Virus record (IMG/VR): IMGVR_UViG_3300032315_000525
Location: 1 to 35,751 of that record
Direction: 5' to 3' (one strand)
Source of the DNA: a virus
DNA: 35,751 nt
Shown: positions 1 through 8,478 of the stretch, in pieces
How positions within the stretch are numbered: the first letter of the stretch is position 1
Layout of the letters: each line of letters opens with the position of its first letter
Made by a program: the position numbers and the translations under genes
The notes under the pieces: generated by a model
Databases searched by the model: none
Told to the model about the DNA's origin: nothing
Seen by the model: only the letters and a program-made list of their open reading frames with translations

Positions 1-168
1 ATAGGTAAAGGTGAGCGTGGCAACGGTCTGCCCGCCGCTTCCGCCTTCCTTGTAGGTGACGGTGGCGAGGTTGTTGGTCGTGCTGACGTAGGCGAGGGCA
101 ACGTGGTCGTGCTGCGGGATGTTTAGACCGGCGATGTTTCTGACGGCTACGTTGGGGGAAAATGCCAT
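1..168 (-). CDS. Small virion-type protein, 5' part (continues across the window ends)
   Basis: This frame starts at an ATG at 168 and runs leftward off the window after 56 codons. The sequence (MAFSPNVAVRNIAGLNIPQH...) is rich in Val, Thr and Ala and looks like a small phage structural protein, but I do not recognise the family. Position 1 falls exactly at a codon end. The fragment at 35662-35751 begins in the matching frame, so the two probably form one 85-residue protein if the genome is circular. It lies immediately downstream of the portal gene (3 nt gap) and upstream of the tail genes, which fits a head-tail or tail component. The function is inferred from context only. Confidence 0.6.
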   Translation of the reverse strand, partial: MAFSPNVAVRNIAGLNIPQHDHVALAYVSTTNNLATVTYKEGGSGGQTVATLTFTY

Positions 169-171
169 AAA

Positions 172-2277
172 TTAAACCGCTGCTTGCGGGCCTCCGAGTT
201 GTTGACTTTGCGCCATCTGCTGGAGCGCGGGCTGGGCGCCGACTCGGCCGATGACGGCGTTTTGTTGCTGCTGGAGCTGGAACTGGAAGGCCTGGGCGCG
301 GGCGTCGATCATCTTTCTGAAGATTTCGTCGGACTGATACCGCTGCTGAACGGCCGGGTTGCTCTGGATGATGGTCTGCAAGGTCTGCAAGCGGACTTGC
401 GCGTTCTGGCCTCCCTCTTTGAGCGGGGGCTCTGTGCCAGCGGCGATCTTGGCGAATGCGCTTTGCTCGTCTTCCTGCTCGGCTGCGGTGGCGGCGCCGA
501 TGTCTTGAACGAGCATGCTGGCCATGTTCGGGTCGATGGCTTGGAACATGTATTGGATGAGGCCAACGCGATCTATGACTCCGAATGAATCCATCGGGAC
601 GAGGATCTTGGCTAGGTAGTCGAGCTTTGCGCCGAGGGCTTCGGCATCGAGAAGTCTCGCGTCAAACTCGGCAGTGATGTCGAATCGCCCACGGATGTCT
701 TGTGGGCTTGAGCTGAACGCCAGCGATGCGTTGCCGGTGACGCGAGAAACTTCTTCGGGCGTGAGATACTGCTGCGCCAGCGCCATCGTCTGGATGATGC
801 AGAGCTTCATATCCAGCAGCCACGAATCGACCATCTCCTGTGTGTGGATCATGGCCATCTGCGGCGGGACACCATCGGCCATGCGGCCGAAGTAGTTGTT
901 CACGTCAAATCTGGTGGCGTTCTCAACCTCGATGCTACCGGAGTCGGGGCGCGGCGGGTCCATCCAGCCGATCTCGCCGGGGCGGCGCTCGGGCACTTGG
1001 ACACCGGGGCCGAGGACTAGGTCAAACTTGCCGCGATTGGCCGGCACGCGCACGGGCGGGAGGATGCTAATGGAGGCGCGGTCGGCGCGGTAGTCGCGCT
1101 GGATCTTGATTTCCTCTTGGGCGGTCTGGACTAGCTCGGGGATGCCACGGCTCTCCAAGAGCGGGCGGGTGGCGCGCTCGCGGGGCATCTCGACGAAGGG
1201 ATACATGCCGTGGGCGTATGGCAGCAGCTCATGGACGGCGGCCTTGTCAGGAACGTGGTAGCTAATGACCGAGCGGGTCACGCGGACGGCATCGGTCTTG
1301 GGGTCATTCTCTTTGCGGAAGACGTGCCAAATTTCAATCATGTCCCGCAGTTGCTCAAAGAGGAACTGGTCGGTGCGGTGAAGGTTAAGGTGGATGCGCT
1401 TGAGTTGCCCCTTGTGCTTAACGGCCTCCTCAACCCAATCCTCATCCCATCCCTCGACAGCGGCCCGCTCGCGCAACTCCACTTCATTGAGTAATTCTCT
1501 GCGGGCAACGAACGCGGCGCGCTGGAGAGAGAAGGTCTGGATGGGGAAGATGACATCCTCCCACGCTTCTAGAGCGGTCCAGACGGGCTTAGATTCAAAA
1601 ATGTAGGGGCTTTCCCACTCGACTTCACCCTTGTCGCGCAGGGCGCGGACCTTGGAAACCTTGCCCAACTCGGGGATAACCTGGCCAAGCAACTCGGCAG
1701 CAGTCTCCTCTTGCAGCGGGTCCATGACGATCTCCAAGAGGGCGGCGAGGTTGGGGTCTTGCGACTGCTCCACCATCATCTGGGCTTCCTCTATCGTGAA
1801 CCGCTTGATCTCGGTGCGGGTTGTCTGCTGCCAATCAACAGCCATGATGGCCAAGCCATAGGTCTCGCGGAACTCAGCGGCCAAGCGGACCTCACGGCGC
1901 AGATCATCCAAGCAATGCTGGAACATGAGCCACTTGAGGACGGTCTCGGCGGCGTTGCGCTTGTCGAGGTCCATGCTCTCCACCGGCTGGACTTGGATGC
2001 GGCTCTTGAAGAAGGCGTTTGTTAAGATAGCGCAATGGTCCCGAATGATGTTGTCGGCCAAACGGACGCGCGTATCGGCTGCCCCGTCCCATGGCCAGGG
2101 CTGGCGGCCCATGGCGCCGGCGTGTTTGCGGCCGTCTTCCGACTGCCCCGGCCAGACGCAGTAACGGGTGTTCCAGTTGCGCAGCTTACGCTGAACGTAT
2201 TGGCTGCCGTCCGCATCGGCTTGGTCGATGTCGGTCAGGATCTCGCTGATCTTCTCGCGGTCGGGGGATTCGATCAT
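172..2277 (-). CDS. Portal protein
   Basis: This 701-residue protein is the likely portal (head-tail connector), the dodecameric ring at the capsid vertex through which DNA is packaged and ejected. The start is taken as the ATG at 2277 (MIESPDREKISEI), which overlaps the stop of the preceding gene as ATGA. The frame stays open further upstream only because it runs over that gene. The body has an alpha/beta portal-like core, with an N-terminal segment rich in Trp and Arg and a long helical stretch around residues 560-700. The C-terminal tail is Gln-rich (QFQLQQQQ), typical of the barrel or crown of podoviral portals. The order scaffold, capsid, decoration protein, portal supports the call. Confidence 0.85.
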   Translation of the reverse strand: MIESPDREKISEILTDIDQADADGSQYVQRKLRNWNTRYCVWPGQSEDGRKHAGAMGRQPWPWDGAADTRVRLADNIIRDHCAILTNAFFKSRIQVQPVESMDLDKRNAAETVLKWLMFQHCLDDLRREVRLAAEFRETYGLAIMAVDWQQTTRTEIKRFTIEEAQMMVEQSQDPNLAALLEIVMDPLQEETAAELLGQVIPELGKVSKVRALRDKGEVEWESPYIFESKPVWTALEAWEDVIFPIQTFSLQRAAFVARRELLNEVELRERAAVEGWDEDWVEEAVKHKGQLKRIHLNLHRTDQFLFEQLRDMIEIWHVFRKENDPKTDAVRVTRSVISYHVPDKAAVHELLPYAHGMYPFVEMPRERATRPLLESRGIPELVQTAQEEIKIQRDYRADRASISILPPVRVPANRGKFDLVLGPGVQVPERRPGEIGWMDPPRPDSGSIEVENATRFDVNNYFGRMADGVPPQMAMIHTQEMVDSWLLDMKLCIIQTMALAQQYLTPEEVSRVTGNASLAFSSSPQDIRGRFDITAEFDARLLDAEALGAKLDYLAKILVPMDSFGVIDRVGLIQYMFQAIDPNMASMLVQDIGAATAAEQEDEQSAFAKIAAGTEPPLKEGGQNAQVRLQTLQTIIQSNPAVQQRYQSDEIFRKMIDARAQAFQFQLQQQQNAVIGRVGAQPALQQMAQSQQLGGPQAAV

Positions 2278-2636
2278 GGACAGATGCCGGTAATTGCGGA
2301 GGGGCGGAAGCCGACCATTGTTTTGCGAGGGGTGTAGGGAACGGTGGTTTCGGGATGCTTCTTGGCGAACCAGTCGCGGAAGGACTTGTCGTGCCAGCAG
2401 CCATTCTCGACGGCATGCCATGAATGCCAGACATCGGCGTCCACGCTCATGGTGTGCTGTCCGACACCCTCGATGGCACAATGCTCCAAACGAGCGTTGG
2501 CTTCCGCGATACGGCTTTGTCGCACACCGGAGAGGACCGCCGAGGCGTTCCATCCAGTGAGCAATTCTTCCTTTACTGCGTGAGCCAGATCGTCGCCGAG
2601 ATCGGTGACAAATTCTGACCAGAGCGTATTTGACAT
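2274..2636 (-). CDS. Hypothetical 120-residue protein upstream of portal
   Basis: I do not recognise this 120-residue protein. It begins with MSNTLWSEFVTDLGDDL, has a helical N-terminal half, and has a Trp/His-rich centre (VWHSWHAVENGCWH). Its stop overlaps the portal start by ATGA, so the two are probably translationally coupled. Its place between the decoration-like protein and the portal suggests a head-assembly or connector role, but nothing in the sequence proves it. Confidence 0.7.
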   Translation of the reverse strand: MSNTLWSEFVTDLGDDLAHAVKEELLTGWNASAVLSGVRQSRIAEANARLEHCAIEGVGQHTMSVDADVWHSWHAVENGCWHDKSFRDWFAKKHPETTVPYTPRKTMVGFRPSAITGICP

Positions 2637-2644
2637 CCTAACTG

Positions 2645-2668
2645 CTGCGGCCCCCGAAAGAGCCGCAG
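2645..2668. other. Intergenic hairpin between head genes
   Basis: A perfect 7-bp inverted repeat (CTGCGGC/GCCGCAG) with a 10-nt loop lies in the 49-nt gap between the decoration-like gene and the 120-residue gene. On the transcribed (minus) strand no T-tract follows, so it is not a classical terminator. It could be an mRNA processing or stabilising structure that sets head-gene expression ratios. Confidence 0.4.
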
Positions 2669-2685
2669 AGTGTTAAGACGTAGTC

Positions 2686-3126
2686 TTAGAGGTTCGCCAG
2701 CTTGTTCACGCTAAAGAAGAAGTGAACTTCTCCCGCGTTGAGGGCCGACAGACTCTTTGCGGACATCGCCGCAAACGAGGCGGCAACCGTGCTGGCGCTA
2801 GTAGCGGTCAGCGGGGCGGTCGCGGTGTGTGCTTTGTAAAACACTTCCGTTCCGTTCACGTTTGTCTCGGTCGCGCTGATGAGAGCGGAGCCGGCGGCAT
2901 TGGTGGTAACGGCGGTCGTGTTGAACGCGGCGTCGGTCGTGTCTTGAAACGGCGTGACCAACTTGTAAGCGCCCGAGTGAACGACATCGCCAGCGGCGAG
3001 CGCAACTAGGGTGATGGACTGTGCCGTGTTGGCGGTGGTCTCAGTCAGGTCAGCGTGCGTGACGATGGCCTTGTGAGTGTAGCCGGAAGCGGCTTTGGTA
3101 TTTGCACTAAGTTCGTAGACTTTCAT
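2686..3126 (-). CDS. Putative capsid decoration / minor head protein
   Basis: This 146-residue protein is dominated by Ala, Thr, Ser and Val, with alternating beta-type segments (MKVYELSANTKAASG at the start, VHFFFSVNKLANL at the end) and no Cys. The composition is typical of small beta-rich virion proteins. It sits 28 nt downstream of the major capsid gene, the usual place for a decoration or cement protein. An AAGGAG Shine-Dalgarno sequence precedes the ATG at 3126. The call rests on position and composition, not on a recognised motif. Confidence 0.55.
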   Translation of the reverse strand: MKVYELSANTKAASGYTHKAIVTHADLTETTANTAQSITLVALAAGDVVHSGAYKLVTPFQDTTDAAFNTTAVTTNAAGSALISATETNVNGTEVFYKAHTATAPLTATSASTVAASFAAMSAKSLSALNAGEVHFFFSVNKLANL

Positions 3127-3154
3127 GGTAATTATTTCTCCTTGTTAGGTGTTA

Positions 3155-4165
3155 CTAGGAAGTCGCGTGGAACTTGCCGAGGGACTTCGGATTCCAGCAG
3201 ACGAGCGCGCAGATGGCGTCGATGAGACCGCGAGGTCCACCGCCCTGGTCTTCCAACTCTTGGAAGCGGGGGCGACGGCCGTAACGCAACTCGATCATGT
3301 TGGGATCAAGCAGGTAGCCACGGCGAAGCTGGGTGGCTTCGTTCTGGTCCTTCGCGTTGAACAACGAGGGCAACAGGCTGATTGTGCCGAAGTCGCCTTC
3401 AAAGGTGTCCACCTTCGCAGTGATCTTCCGAGCCTCTGTGGGCTGGGTGAACGTGCGGATGGACAACTCTTGGGCGCTGTCGGAACCAGTGGCGAAGCGG
3501 GTGAACTCGGTGAACTTACGCTTCAGCTCAGGTCCGCAAACCAAGACCATCGTGTTGATCTGACCAGTGACCGTGTAGATCGACTGGAGCATGCTCTGCA
3601 CGTTGGCTTCGGTGAGCGAGGCCATGGCGGTGTTGTTGATGCTGGCCGCAGGGGTGCGGAAGCTCTCGGGGCAGGGCAAATCAGATTGCGCTGAACTGCT
3701 GATCCAGGAACCGAGGCCGCGAGTCTTAAACGGCGTTGCGCCGCTCTGCTCTTGGCTGTCGTTGTCGGAGGCGATAGCGGATTCCAAATCACGCGCGATT
3801 TCAACCAACGAGCGGGAAACGCCACGAGCCATTTCTTTCTTCTTACCAACGCCGGCGATGTTATCGACGTTCTGCGCAAAGTCATCGACCTTGATGGAAC
3901 GGCGGAACTTCTGGGCGCGGCCTGAAAGGAGGGCGCGGTTTTTGGCGGGATCGTCGAACGTGGAAACGTCGGCGTTGGTGAGGACGCCGGCGAACGACGG
4001 ATCGTTGTAACTGTCGGCTTGCCATGAAAAAACCGAGCCATTGGCTAGGTCAGAACCCTTCTTAGCCATGGAGCTAATGGGGGTATTTTTGGCGTCAACA
4101 ACGCTAATTACGTCGGCGAGGTCTTCCCTCAAGCCGACTGCGGGGTGTGTAAGTCCTTGAGACAC
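3155..4165 (-). CDS. Major capsid protein, SU10-like (DUF5309-type)
   Basis: This 336-residue protein matches the SU10-type major capsid family (HK97 fold) in its N-terminal pattern: a THPAVGLREDLADVI segment, then NTPISSMAKKGS, then a Trp-containing segment (FSWQADSYNDPS). The C-terminal part carries YLLDPNMIELRYGRRPRFQEL, typical of this family's P-domain end. It would form the icosahedral shell. The start is a GTG at 4165, because no ATG gives the conserved N-terminus. The acidic scaffold gene lies immediately upstream (33 nt) and the decoration-like gene downstream, the standard head-gene order. Confidence 0.88.
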   Translation of the reverse strand: MSQGLTHPAVGLREDLADVISVVDAKNTPISSMAKKGSDLANGSVFSWQADSYNDPSFAGVLTNADVSTFDDPAKNRALLSGRAQKFRRSIKVDDFAQNVDNIAGVGKKKEMARGVSRSLVEIARDLESAIASDNDSQEQSGATPFKTRGLGSWISSSAQSDLPCPESFRTPAASINNTAMASLTEANVQSMLQSIYTVTGQINTMVLVCGPELKRKFTEFTRFATGSDSAQELSIRTFTQPTEARKITAKVDTFEGDFGTISLLPSLFNAKDQNEATQLRRGYLLDPNMIELRYGRRPRFQELEDQGGGPRGLIDAICALVCWNPKSLGKFHATS

Positions 4166-4198
4166 AGTATTATATATCTTTCTAAGTGAATTGCGGGT

Positions 4199-5236
4199 TT
4201 AGAGCAAACCTTCGGAGACGAATGCCTCAATGGCTTCCATTGAAACATCTCCAGACAGGATGCGGTTTTTTGCAGCGGTGCTGCCTTTGGTGGCAGATTT
4301 TGACGTGCTGACCGGCTTCACAGCGGATGGGGTTTTAGATTCTGACTTCTTTGACGAAACCTTCCTCTCAGCGGCGGCCTTTGCTTCCTTGGCCTTTTGC
4401 GAGGCCATGAGGGCTTGCTCTCCGTAGAGGGCGAGGCCGATCCAGTATTCATGCTGCGGGATGCGCAACAGTTCTGGGGCCGACTTGACCGTGGCCTGGT
4501 AGGCTTTGTTGAGATCCGTGCCGGATTTGAAGAGGTCGGGGAAGATGTTCTTCGCCGCCTCGACGGCAGGGGCTCTTTGCGAGAGCCACGCCCTGCGCGC
4601 TGGCGCATGCACGGTGAGGATGTCATCGGCTTTGATAAGGTAATCTTTCACCTCGTCGCCGCTGATAAACTGCTCCGAGCCGTCCGGTTTCTTGATCGTG
4701 GTGCCGTCACTGTTTTGCAGGGCCCAGCGTCTTACCGCTTGAGCGTTCTGCACTCGCTGTTCCAAGACTTCCTCGCCATCAACATCGGCCAACGGATTGT
4801 CGGCGGACGGGGAGAGGATGGGTCGGGTGGTCTGGTTGAGTTGGGCTTCTAGATCCGCCTTGGCGGCTTTTAGTTGCTCCAGTTCAGCCGAGACGGCGGT
4901 AGCCCGTTCTTCGGACTCACGCTGCTTGGCGACCAACTTGTCGATCCGCTTCTGAACCTTGTCCTTCGGGGCCTCGGCGCCGGCTTCTGTGTCGGCCGGC
5001 TCGTCTTCCTCGCTATCCTCGGGTTCAGTGACGGGATCTTCGCTCGGATCTTTGGATTGCTCCTCGGAGTCCTCTGTTTCGTCAGAATTGTCAGAGATCG
5101 TTTCCTCAGACTCCGTTTCGTCCTCTGGCTCTTTTTCCGGTGCGGGCGTCATGCCCAGATCGGCCAAAGCCATCGAAACTACATCAACATCGTCTGCTTT
5201 CGCTGCGACCGTATCGGTCGCCATTTCTGTCGCCAT
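4199..5236 (-). CDS. Capsid scaffold protein
   Basis: This 345-residue protein is probably the internal scaffold for procapsid assembly. Residues about 30-90 form an extremely acidic, low-complexity stretch of Glu, Asp and Ser. A Lys/Glu-rich coiled coil follows at about 90-140 (RIDKLVAKQRESEERATAVS), and a helical C-terminal half ends in a Lys/Ser-rich segment before the tail (SMEAIEAFVSEGLL). An acidic N-terminus, coiled coil and basic C-terminal region next to the capsid gene is the usual scaffold signature. Two in-frame ATGs exist (5236 and 5224); the first is preferred because a GAGGGG sequence lies upstream. Confidence 0.82.
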   Translation of the reverse strand: MATEMATDTVAAKADDVDVVSMALADLGMTPAPEKEPEDETESEETISDNSDETEDSEEQSKDPSEDPVTEPEDSEEDEPADTEAGAEAPKDKVQKRIDKLVAKQRESEERATAVSAELEQLKAAKADLEAQLNQTTRPILSPSADNPLADVDGEEVLEQRVQNAQAVRRWALQNSDGTTIKKPDGSEQFISGDEVKDYLIKADDILTVHAPARRAWLSQRAPAVEAAKNIFPDLFKSGTDLNKAYQATVKSAPELLRIPQHEYWIGLALYGEQALMASQKAKEAKAAAERKVSSKKSESKTPSAVKPVSTSKSATKGSTAAKNRILSGDVSMEAIEAFVSEGLL

Positions 5237-5324
5237 AAGGAAAGACCCCTCAAGTGGTGCGCCAGCGCTTTGGGGAACGGCGCGCAGGACCGTGAACGGA
5301 GGCGCGAAGCCTCACTTCCGCTTA

Positions 5325-5353
5325 CTAATAGCACACAACCGCACACACCACAA
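5325..5353 (-). promoter_or_regulatory. Candidate leftward promoter ahead of scaffold and capsid genes
   Basis: The 176-nt gap 5237-5412 is one of the larger gaps in the leftward block. On the minus strand it holds TTGTGG (5353-5348), a 17-nt spacer and an extended -10 box TGC-TATTAG (-10 at 5330-5325). The -35 is weak and the -10 matches four of six consensus bases. The gap also contains a short hairpin at 5299-5313 (GAGGC/GCCTC) and an imperfect inverted repeat around GTTTTACAATGTAAAC further upstream, possibly an operator. A separate head-gene promoter would fit, but consensus strength is modest. Confidence 0.35.
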
Positions 5354-5412
5354 GCAAAATGTTTTACAATGTAAACTTATTCGCTATTCGGGAACACGGA
5401 ATGGCGGGCAGG

Positions 5413-5712
5413 CTAGAGCTTCGCTGCCTCGGCGCGCTTGGCTTCTAGGTCTTCCCACAACTCTTGCAAGGCGTTGAGTTGGCCGGCAGCGTGGGCTAGG
5501 AAGCCGGGTTCCTTGGCCGTGGCCATTGCGCTAACCAAGAGAACGGCGTCGGCAATGCGGTCTTGCAGGGTGAGCATGATGGCAAGGACGCCGGCGGGCG
5601 CTTGCTCGCGGGAGAAGGCAAAGGCGGCATTGGGGTCGAAGTCCTCGTTGGCTTTGTAGAGGTCAAGAGGGACGGCTTTGGTGAACAGTTGGTGGATTTT
5701 CTTGAATAGCAT
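5413..5712 (-). CDS. Hypothetical 99-residue helical protein
   Basis: This protein is not recognised. It begins MLFKKIHQLFTKAVPLDLY, is almost wholly alpha-helical, and ends in a charged helix (LWEDLEAKRAEAAKL). It lies between the terminase cluster and the scaffold gene. Its leader is A/C-rich (CACAAACAACATT) with no clear Shine-Dalgarno sequence. It might be a small structural or assembly protein. Confidence 0.65.
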   Translation of the reverse strand: MLFKKIHQLFTKAVPLDLYKANEDFDPNAAFAFSREQAPAGVLAIMLTLQDRIADAVLLVSAMATAKEPGFLAHAAGQLNALQELWEDLEAKRAEAAKL

Positions 5713-5744
5713 AATGTTGTTTGTGTTTGGTGCATACTTTGGGG

Positions 5745-5948
5745 TTAGTGCGCGAAGCGCATGAAATAGAGGAGCTTGTCGGCGTCAATGACGTGCGGCG
5801 CGCACTCCATGCAGCAGGGGCCTAGTTGCGGGTCTTTGAGCCATTTAACCGTAAGGGGCTGTTCGCAGACTTGGCATAGCGGGGCGCCCCTAGCCGTGAC
5901 TTTCCAGTCATCCGGTGGTGGAGGTTGGTTGCGGGCGAGCGTGGTCAT
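5745..5948 (-). CDS. Small zinc-ribbon-like protein
   Basis: This 67-residue protein has two Cys pairs, CQVC and CCMEC, about 20 residues apart, which fits one zinc-ribbon or knuckle. A Pro-rich N-terminus precedes it (QPPPPDDW). The start is the ATG at 5948. Small zinc-binding proteins of this kind are common near phage packaging genes. The zinc site is inferred from Cys spacing and the function is unknown. Confidence 0.6.
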   Translation of the reverse strand: MTTLARNQPPPPDDWKVTARGAPLCQVCEQPLTVKWLKDPQLGPCCMECAPHVIDADKLLYFMRFAH

Positions 5949-5970
5949 GGCTTGCGATGATCTTTGTCGC

Positions 5971-6225
5971 TCACCACTTGGAGGTCGCCGCCCAATAGGC
6001 CGCGCTGCTTTTGCCTTTTGCGATGTTCTTGGCGTGGCGGGCTTTGAATGCCTTGTTGCGCGCGCTGCCGTCAGGTGAGCCCTTGACGCCTTGCTGGCCG
6101 AAGCGGATCAGCTTGCCGCCGACCGGCAGGGCATCGCCGCAGGCTTTAACAACGTGGGACTTGGTTGGGTGGCTCGGCGTGCGCTTGGGTTTGTTGCACG
6201 CCATCTTGGCTTTGTCGGTTTTCAT
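5971..6225 (-). CDS. Basic 84-residue phage protein next to terminase
   Basis: This is a strongly basic protein whose C-terminal half (LIRFGQQGVKGSPDG, then FKARHAKNIAKGKSSAAYWA) resembles a small protein common in phages of this kind, encoded beside packaging or head genes. I know the pattern but not a proven function. Its charge suggests nucleic-acid binding. The start is the ATG at 6225, two nt after the terminase stop. An upstream extension of the frame would run into the terminase gene and is rejected. Confidence 0.68.
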   Translation of the reverse strand: MKTDKAKMACNKPKRTPSHPTKSHVVKACGDALPVGGKLIRFGQQGVKGSPDGSARNKAFKARHAKNIAKGKSSAAYWAATSKW

Positions 6226-6227
6226 AA

Positions 6228-7877
6228 TTAGTAGCTCCCGCCTCCGCGCGCCATGAGGATGTCGCCCTCGACGTTGTTGACGCCGGAAAGGCACAAATAT
6301 CTGACCAAATCTGGGAAGTCTTTTGAGCTACCCTTGGCCCCGTCTTGCCCCGTCCATTCCTTGAGGCAGTAGATGACATTCTTGCACCGCTCGCTGATGT
6401 AGAGCTTGGGCTGATTGAGCGCGCTGATCGGCTTGTCGCGGTCGTAGTGCAGCCAGGAGTTAATCATCTGCACGCCCTCATCAATCGTATCGCCGGGGGT
6501 GGCCGTGAAGTCCATACCTAGCTCGCTCATCTCCTCGATCAACGTGGTCGGGCGTTCCTTGGCCAAGGTCTGCGCGTTGCCGTAGCGGCTGTCCATCCAC
6601 CGCTCAAATATCTTCTCGCCGTTCTCCACGTTGCGGATCTCTTCGACATAGCGAGAGAGACCAAAGCCGAAGTCCTTCTGCGCGGGGCCTTGGCGCCCAT
6701 CGGCTTTCTTGCCATCCGGCTCGGCCCACATGCCGGGGTAGCCAACGCCTTCGACATACTCGTCGGGGCAGGGCCACTCGCGGTAGATGAAGCAGCGGTT
6801 GGCCGAGTCAAAAAGCGCCCAGAGCATGGCCCAGTTGCGACCGGAGCATGGGTCAACAAACTGGTAGCGGGTGCCGGTGGTCGGAATCCAATCGTGCTTG
6901 ATAACGTGGACGCGGTCGTTGAAGAGGGGGAAGCGGTTGTTGATGGAGCGGGTCGGGACACCATACGCACGGCAGAGGATCTTCTCCTTGGTCTCGTTGC
7001 GCAGCTCGGTCTGCATGCGCTCCCAGCCGGCCCAAGGGTTGTCCTTGGTGTGGAAGTAAATGATCGGGCGGTCCCTGCGGCCAAGCTGGACAACCGGCAC
7101 TTGGTCATAGCCGGTGAGGATCTTCTCGCCTTTGTCATCCTTGAACTTGGGCAGCAACTCGGCGTCAACCGCTTCCACCGTGCGGGCGCCTGTGAGGTAG
7201 TCTTTGACCGTGGGACTGTAGCCCTCGATGGGGGTGAAGGTGACGATGAGGACGCCGTTGCGGTCGAGCAGCCGGAAGCGCAGGGTTTCCAGAAAGTCAA
7301 TGGGCACCAACTCATCGCACCATGCGATGTCAATTTCCCCGCCTTCAATCGTGCTGATGTCCTGAGAGTAATTGCGGAAAACACACTGGCTGCCATTGGG
7401 GGCGACCATCTTGCTTTCTGTGAACCCTCCTTTAACCGAGAAGGTTATATTGGTCACGGTTCCCTTGCGCGCCGTGCGCCATTCGCTGGGGAGATACTTG
7501 AAGAGGCGGGGCTGCTGCATCTCGACGCTGTTGGGCGCAGTCGTTTGGAAGCACCAGGCGATGGACTGCTTCTTCTCCCAAAGCCGGCGGACCACCTCAC
7601 TTGCGGCCCATTCCGTCTTGCCCGAGCGGTTGCCGCCCATGACAAGCAATTCCCGGTGGGTCTCCAAAAGCTCGCTCGCCTTCTTCCAATTCTTCGGGCG
7701 GTAGCCGTAGCGGAAGGGGTCGATCTTCTCTTTGAGGATCAGCTCTTCCCGCTTCATCATTAGTTCCCATCCCTTCTCTGGTCCCATAGCGAGCAAGGTC
7801 TCCTTGGGCGGGAGCTTCATCACCGGATGAGCGGTCGGCGTGAAGCGGCTGGCGGCGGACTTGGGTTTGGCGCTCAT
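6228..7877 (-). CDS. terL: Terminase large subunit (TerL)
   Basis: This 549-residue DNA-packaging motor pumps phage DNA into the procapsid and cuts the concatemer. The ATPase half shows Walker A GGNRSGKT at residues 81-88, Walker B IDIAWCDE at 182-189, and a coupling motif TFTP near 213-216. The C-terminal half has the RNase-H-like nuclease pattern starting with FVDPCSGRNW. The start is the ATG at 7877 (MSAKPKSAA). The open frame further upstream only reads through a hairpin (7889-7916). No small terminase was recognised beside it. Confidence 0.93.
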   Translation of the reverse strand: MSAKPKSAASRFTPTAHPVMKLPPKETLLAMGPEKGWELMMKREELILKEKIDPFRYGYRPKNWKKASELLETHRELLVMGGNRSGKTEWAASEVVRRLWEKKQSIAWCFQTTAPNSVEMQQPRLFKYLPSEWRTARKGTVTNITFSVKGGFTESKMVAPNGSQCVFRNYSQDISTIEGGEIDIAWCDELVPIDFLETLRFRLLDRNGVLIVTFTPIEGYSPTVKDYLTGARTVEAVDAELLPKFKDDKGEKILTGYDQVPVVQLGRRDRPIIYFHTKDNPWAGWERMQTELRNETKEKILCRAYGVPTRSINNRFPLFNDRVHVIKHDWIPTTGTRYQFVDPCSGRNWAMLWALFDSANRCFIYREWPCPDEYVEGVGYPGMWAEPDGKKADGRQGPAQKDFGFGLSRYVEEIRNVENGEKIFERWMDSRYGNAQTLAKERPTTLIEEMSELGMDFTATPGDTIDEGVQMINSWLHYDRDKPISALNQPKLYISERCKNVIYCLKEWTGQDGAKGSSKDFPDLVRYLCLSGVNNVEGDILMARGGGSY

Positions 7878-7888
7878 CGTAAAAGGGT

Positions 7889-7916
7889 GGTGGCAGCACT
7901 CCCTAGTGCCGCCACC
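7889..7916 (-). terminator. Hairpin upstream of TerL, possible terminator or attenuator
   Basis: In the 121-nt gap between the nuclease gene and terL, GGTGGC-A-GCACT pairs with AGTGC-C-GCCACC (11 bp, one A/C mismatch, CCCT loop). On the transcribed minus strand it is followed by CACCCTTTTACG, a short run of four T, and the terL ATG lies 12 nt downstream. This could be a weak terminator dividing replication and packaging modules, or a structure limiting terL translation. Confidence 0.45.
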
Positions 7917-7998
7917 GCGCATTGGCAGACGCAGCGCGAGGCGCACCGACCCTCCCGGATCAGTAATCGCGGCCCCTGTTCTCCTTTGCGCAAAGTGT

Positions 7999-8478
7999 TC
8001 ATTGGTCTGCGAGGCTTGCCCACGTCACGCAGTCCAGTGGGCAGAAGTAGAACTCCTGCGTGTAATTCTGGTAGCGGCTGTCGGTGCGCTTCTCCGTGAC
8101 CCACCGAGCGCGGCTCTCGGCCTTGACGATGGCGGCGTGGGTCTTGGCCTTGTTCAGAATGATCCAGGCATACGGCTTCGGGCGGGCGAGGTCGTAGCTG
8201 TGGCGGGAGCAGACAATAAACTTGTCGCCGTGCGGCCAGTCGGCGGCGCCGGTGAAGTCGATGCCGCGCTTCTTAACCTCAATGCGTTGCTGCAAATAAA
8301 GGTCGCCGGAATCGGCGTGCTGCTTCCATTCGCCGTGTGTCTTGCTCTTGCTGGTCGGCGTGACCACAACATGATGCCCCTTGTTTTGCAGCCAGCGGGC
8401 CGCACACCAGACGGCATCGTGCGAGGCGTCCAGATGCTTGAGGAAGGTCAAGTGGTCTGCGTGGTCGGTGTCAGTCAT
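7999..8478 (-). CDS. Putative PD-(D/E)XK-fold nuclease coupled to the methyltransferase
   Basis: This 159-residue protein starts at the ATG at 8478, which overlaps the methyltransferase stop (ATGA at 8478-8475). It has an N-terminal helix, a beta strand (GHHVVVTP) and then GDLYLQQRIEVKKR, in which Asp59, Glu67 and Lys69 fit the D...ExK core of PD-(D/E)XK nucleases. The tail has aromatic beta segments (FIVCSRHSYD, AWIILN). An A/C-rich leader (CACAACACAACACA) precedes the start. Coupling to a DNA methyltransferase allows a restriction-like or DNA-processing role, but specificity cannot be read from the sequence. Confidence 0.62.
   Translation of the reverse strand: MTDTDHADHLTFLKHLDASHDAVWCAARWLQNKGHHVVVTPTSKSKTHGEWKQHADSGDLYLQQRIEVKKRGIDFTGAADWPHGDKFIVCSRHSYDLARPKPYAWIILNKAKTHAAIVKAESRARWVTEKRTDSRYQNYTQEFYFCPLDCVTWASLADQ

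Noticed and set aside
6539-7396. A 285-codon frame within terL in another frame of the same strand
   Set aside because: Unlike the methyltransferase overlap, it has no stop/start coupling at either end, no Shine-Dalgarno sequence and a low-complexity Ser/Arg/Pro composition.
6690-7763. A 357-codon plus-strand frame opposite terL
   Set aside because: It lies opposite the conserved ATPase motifs of TerL and has the composition expected of a GC-rich antisense shadow.
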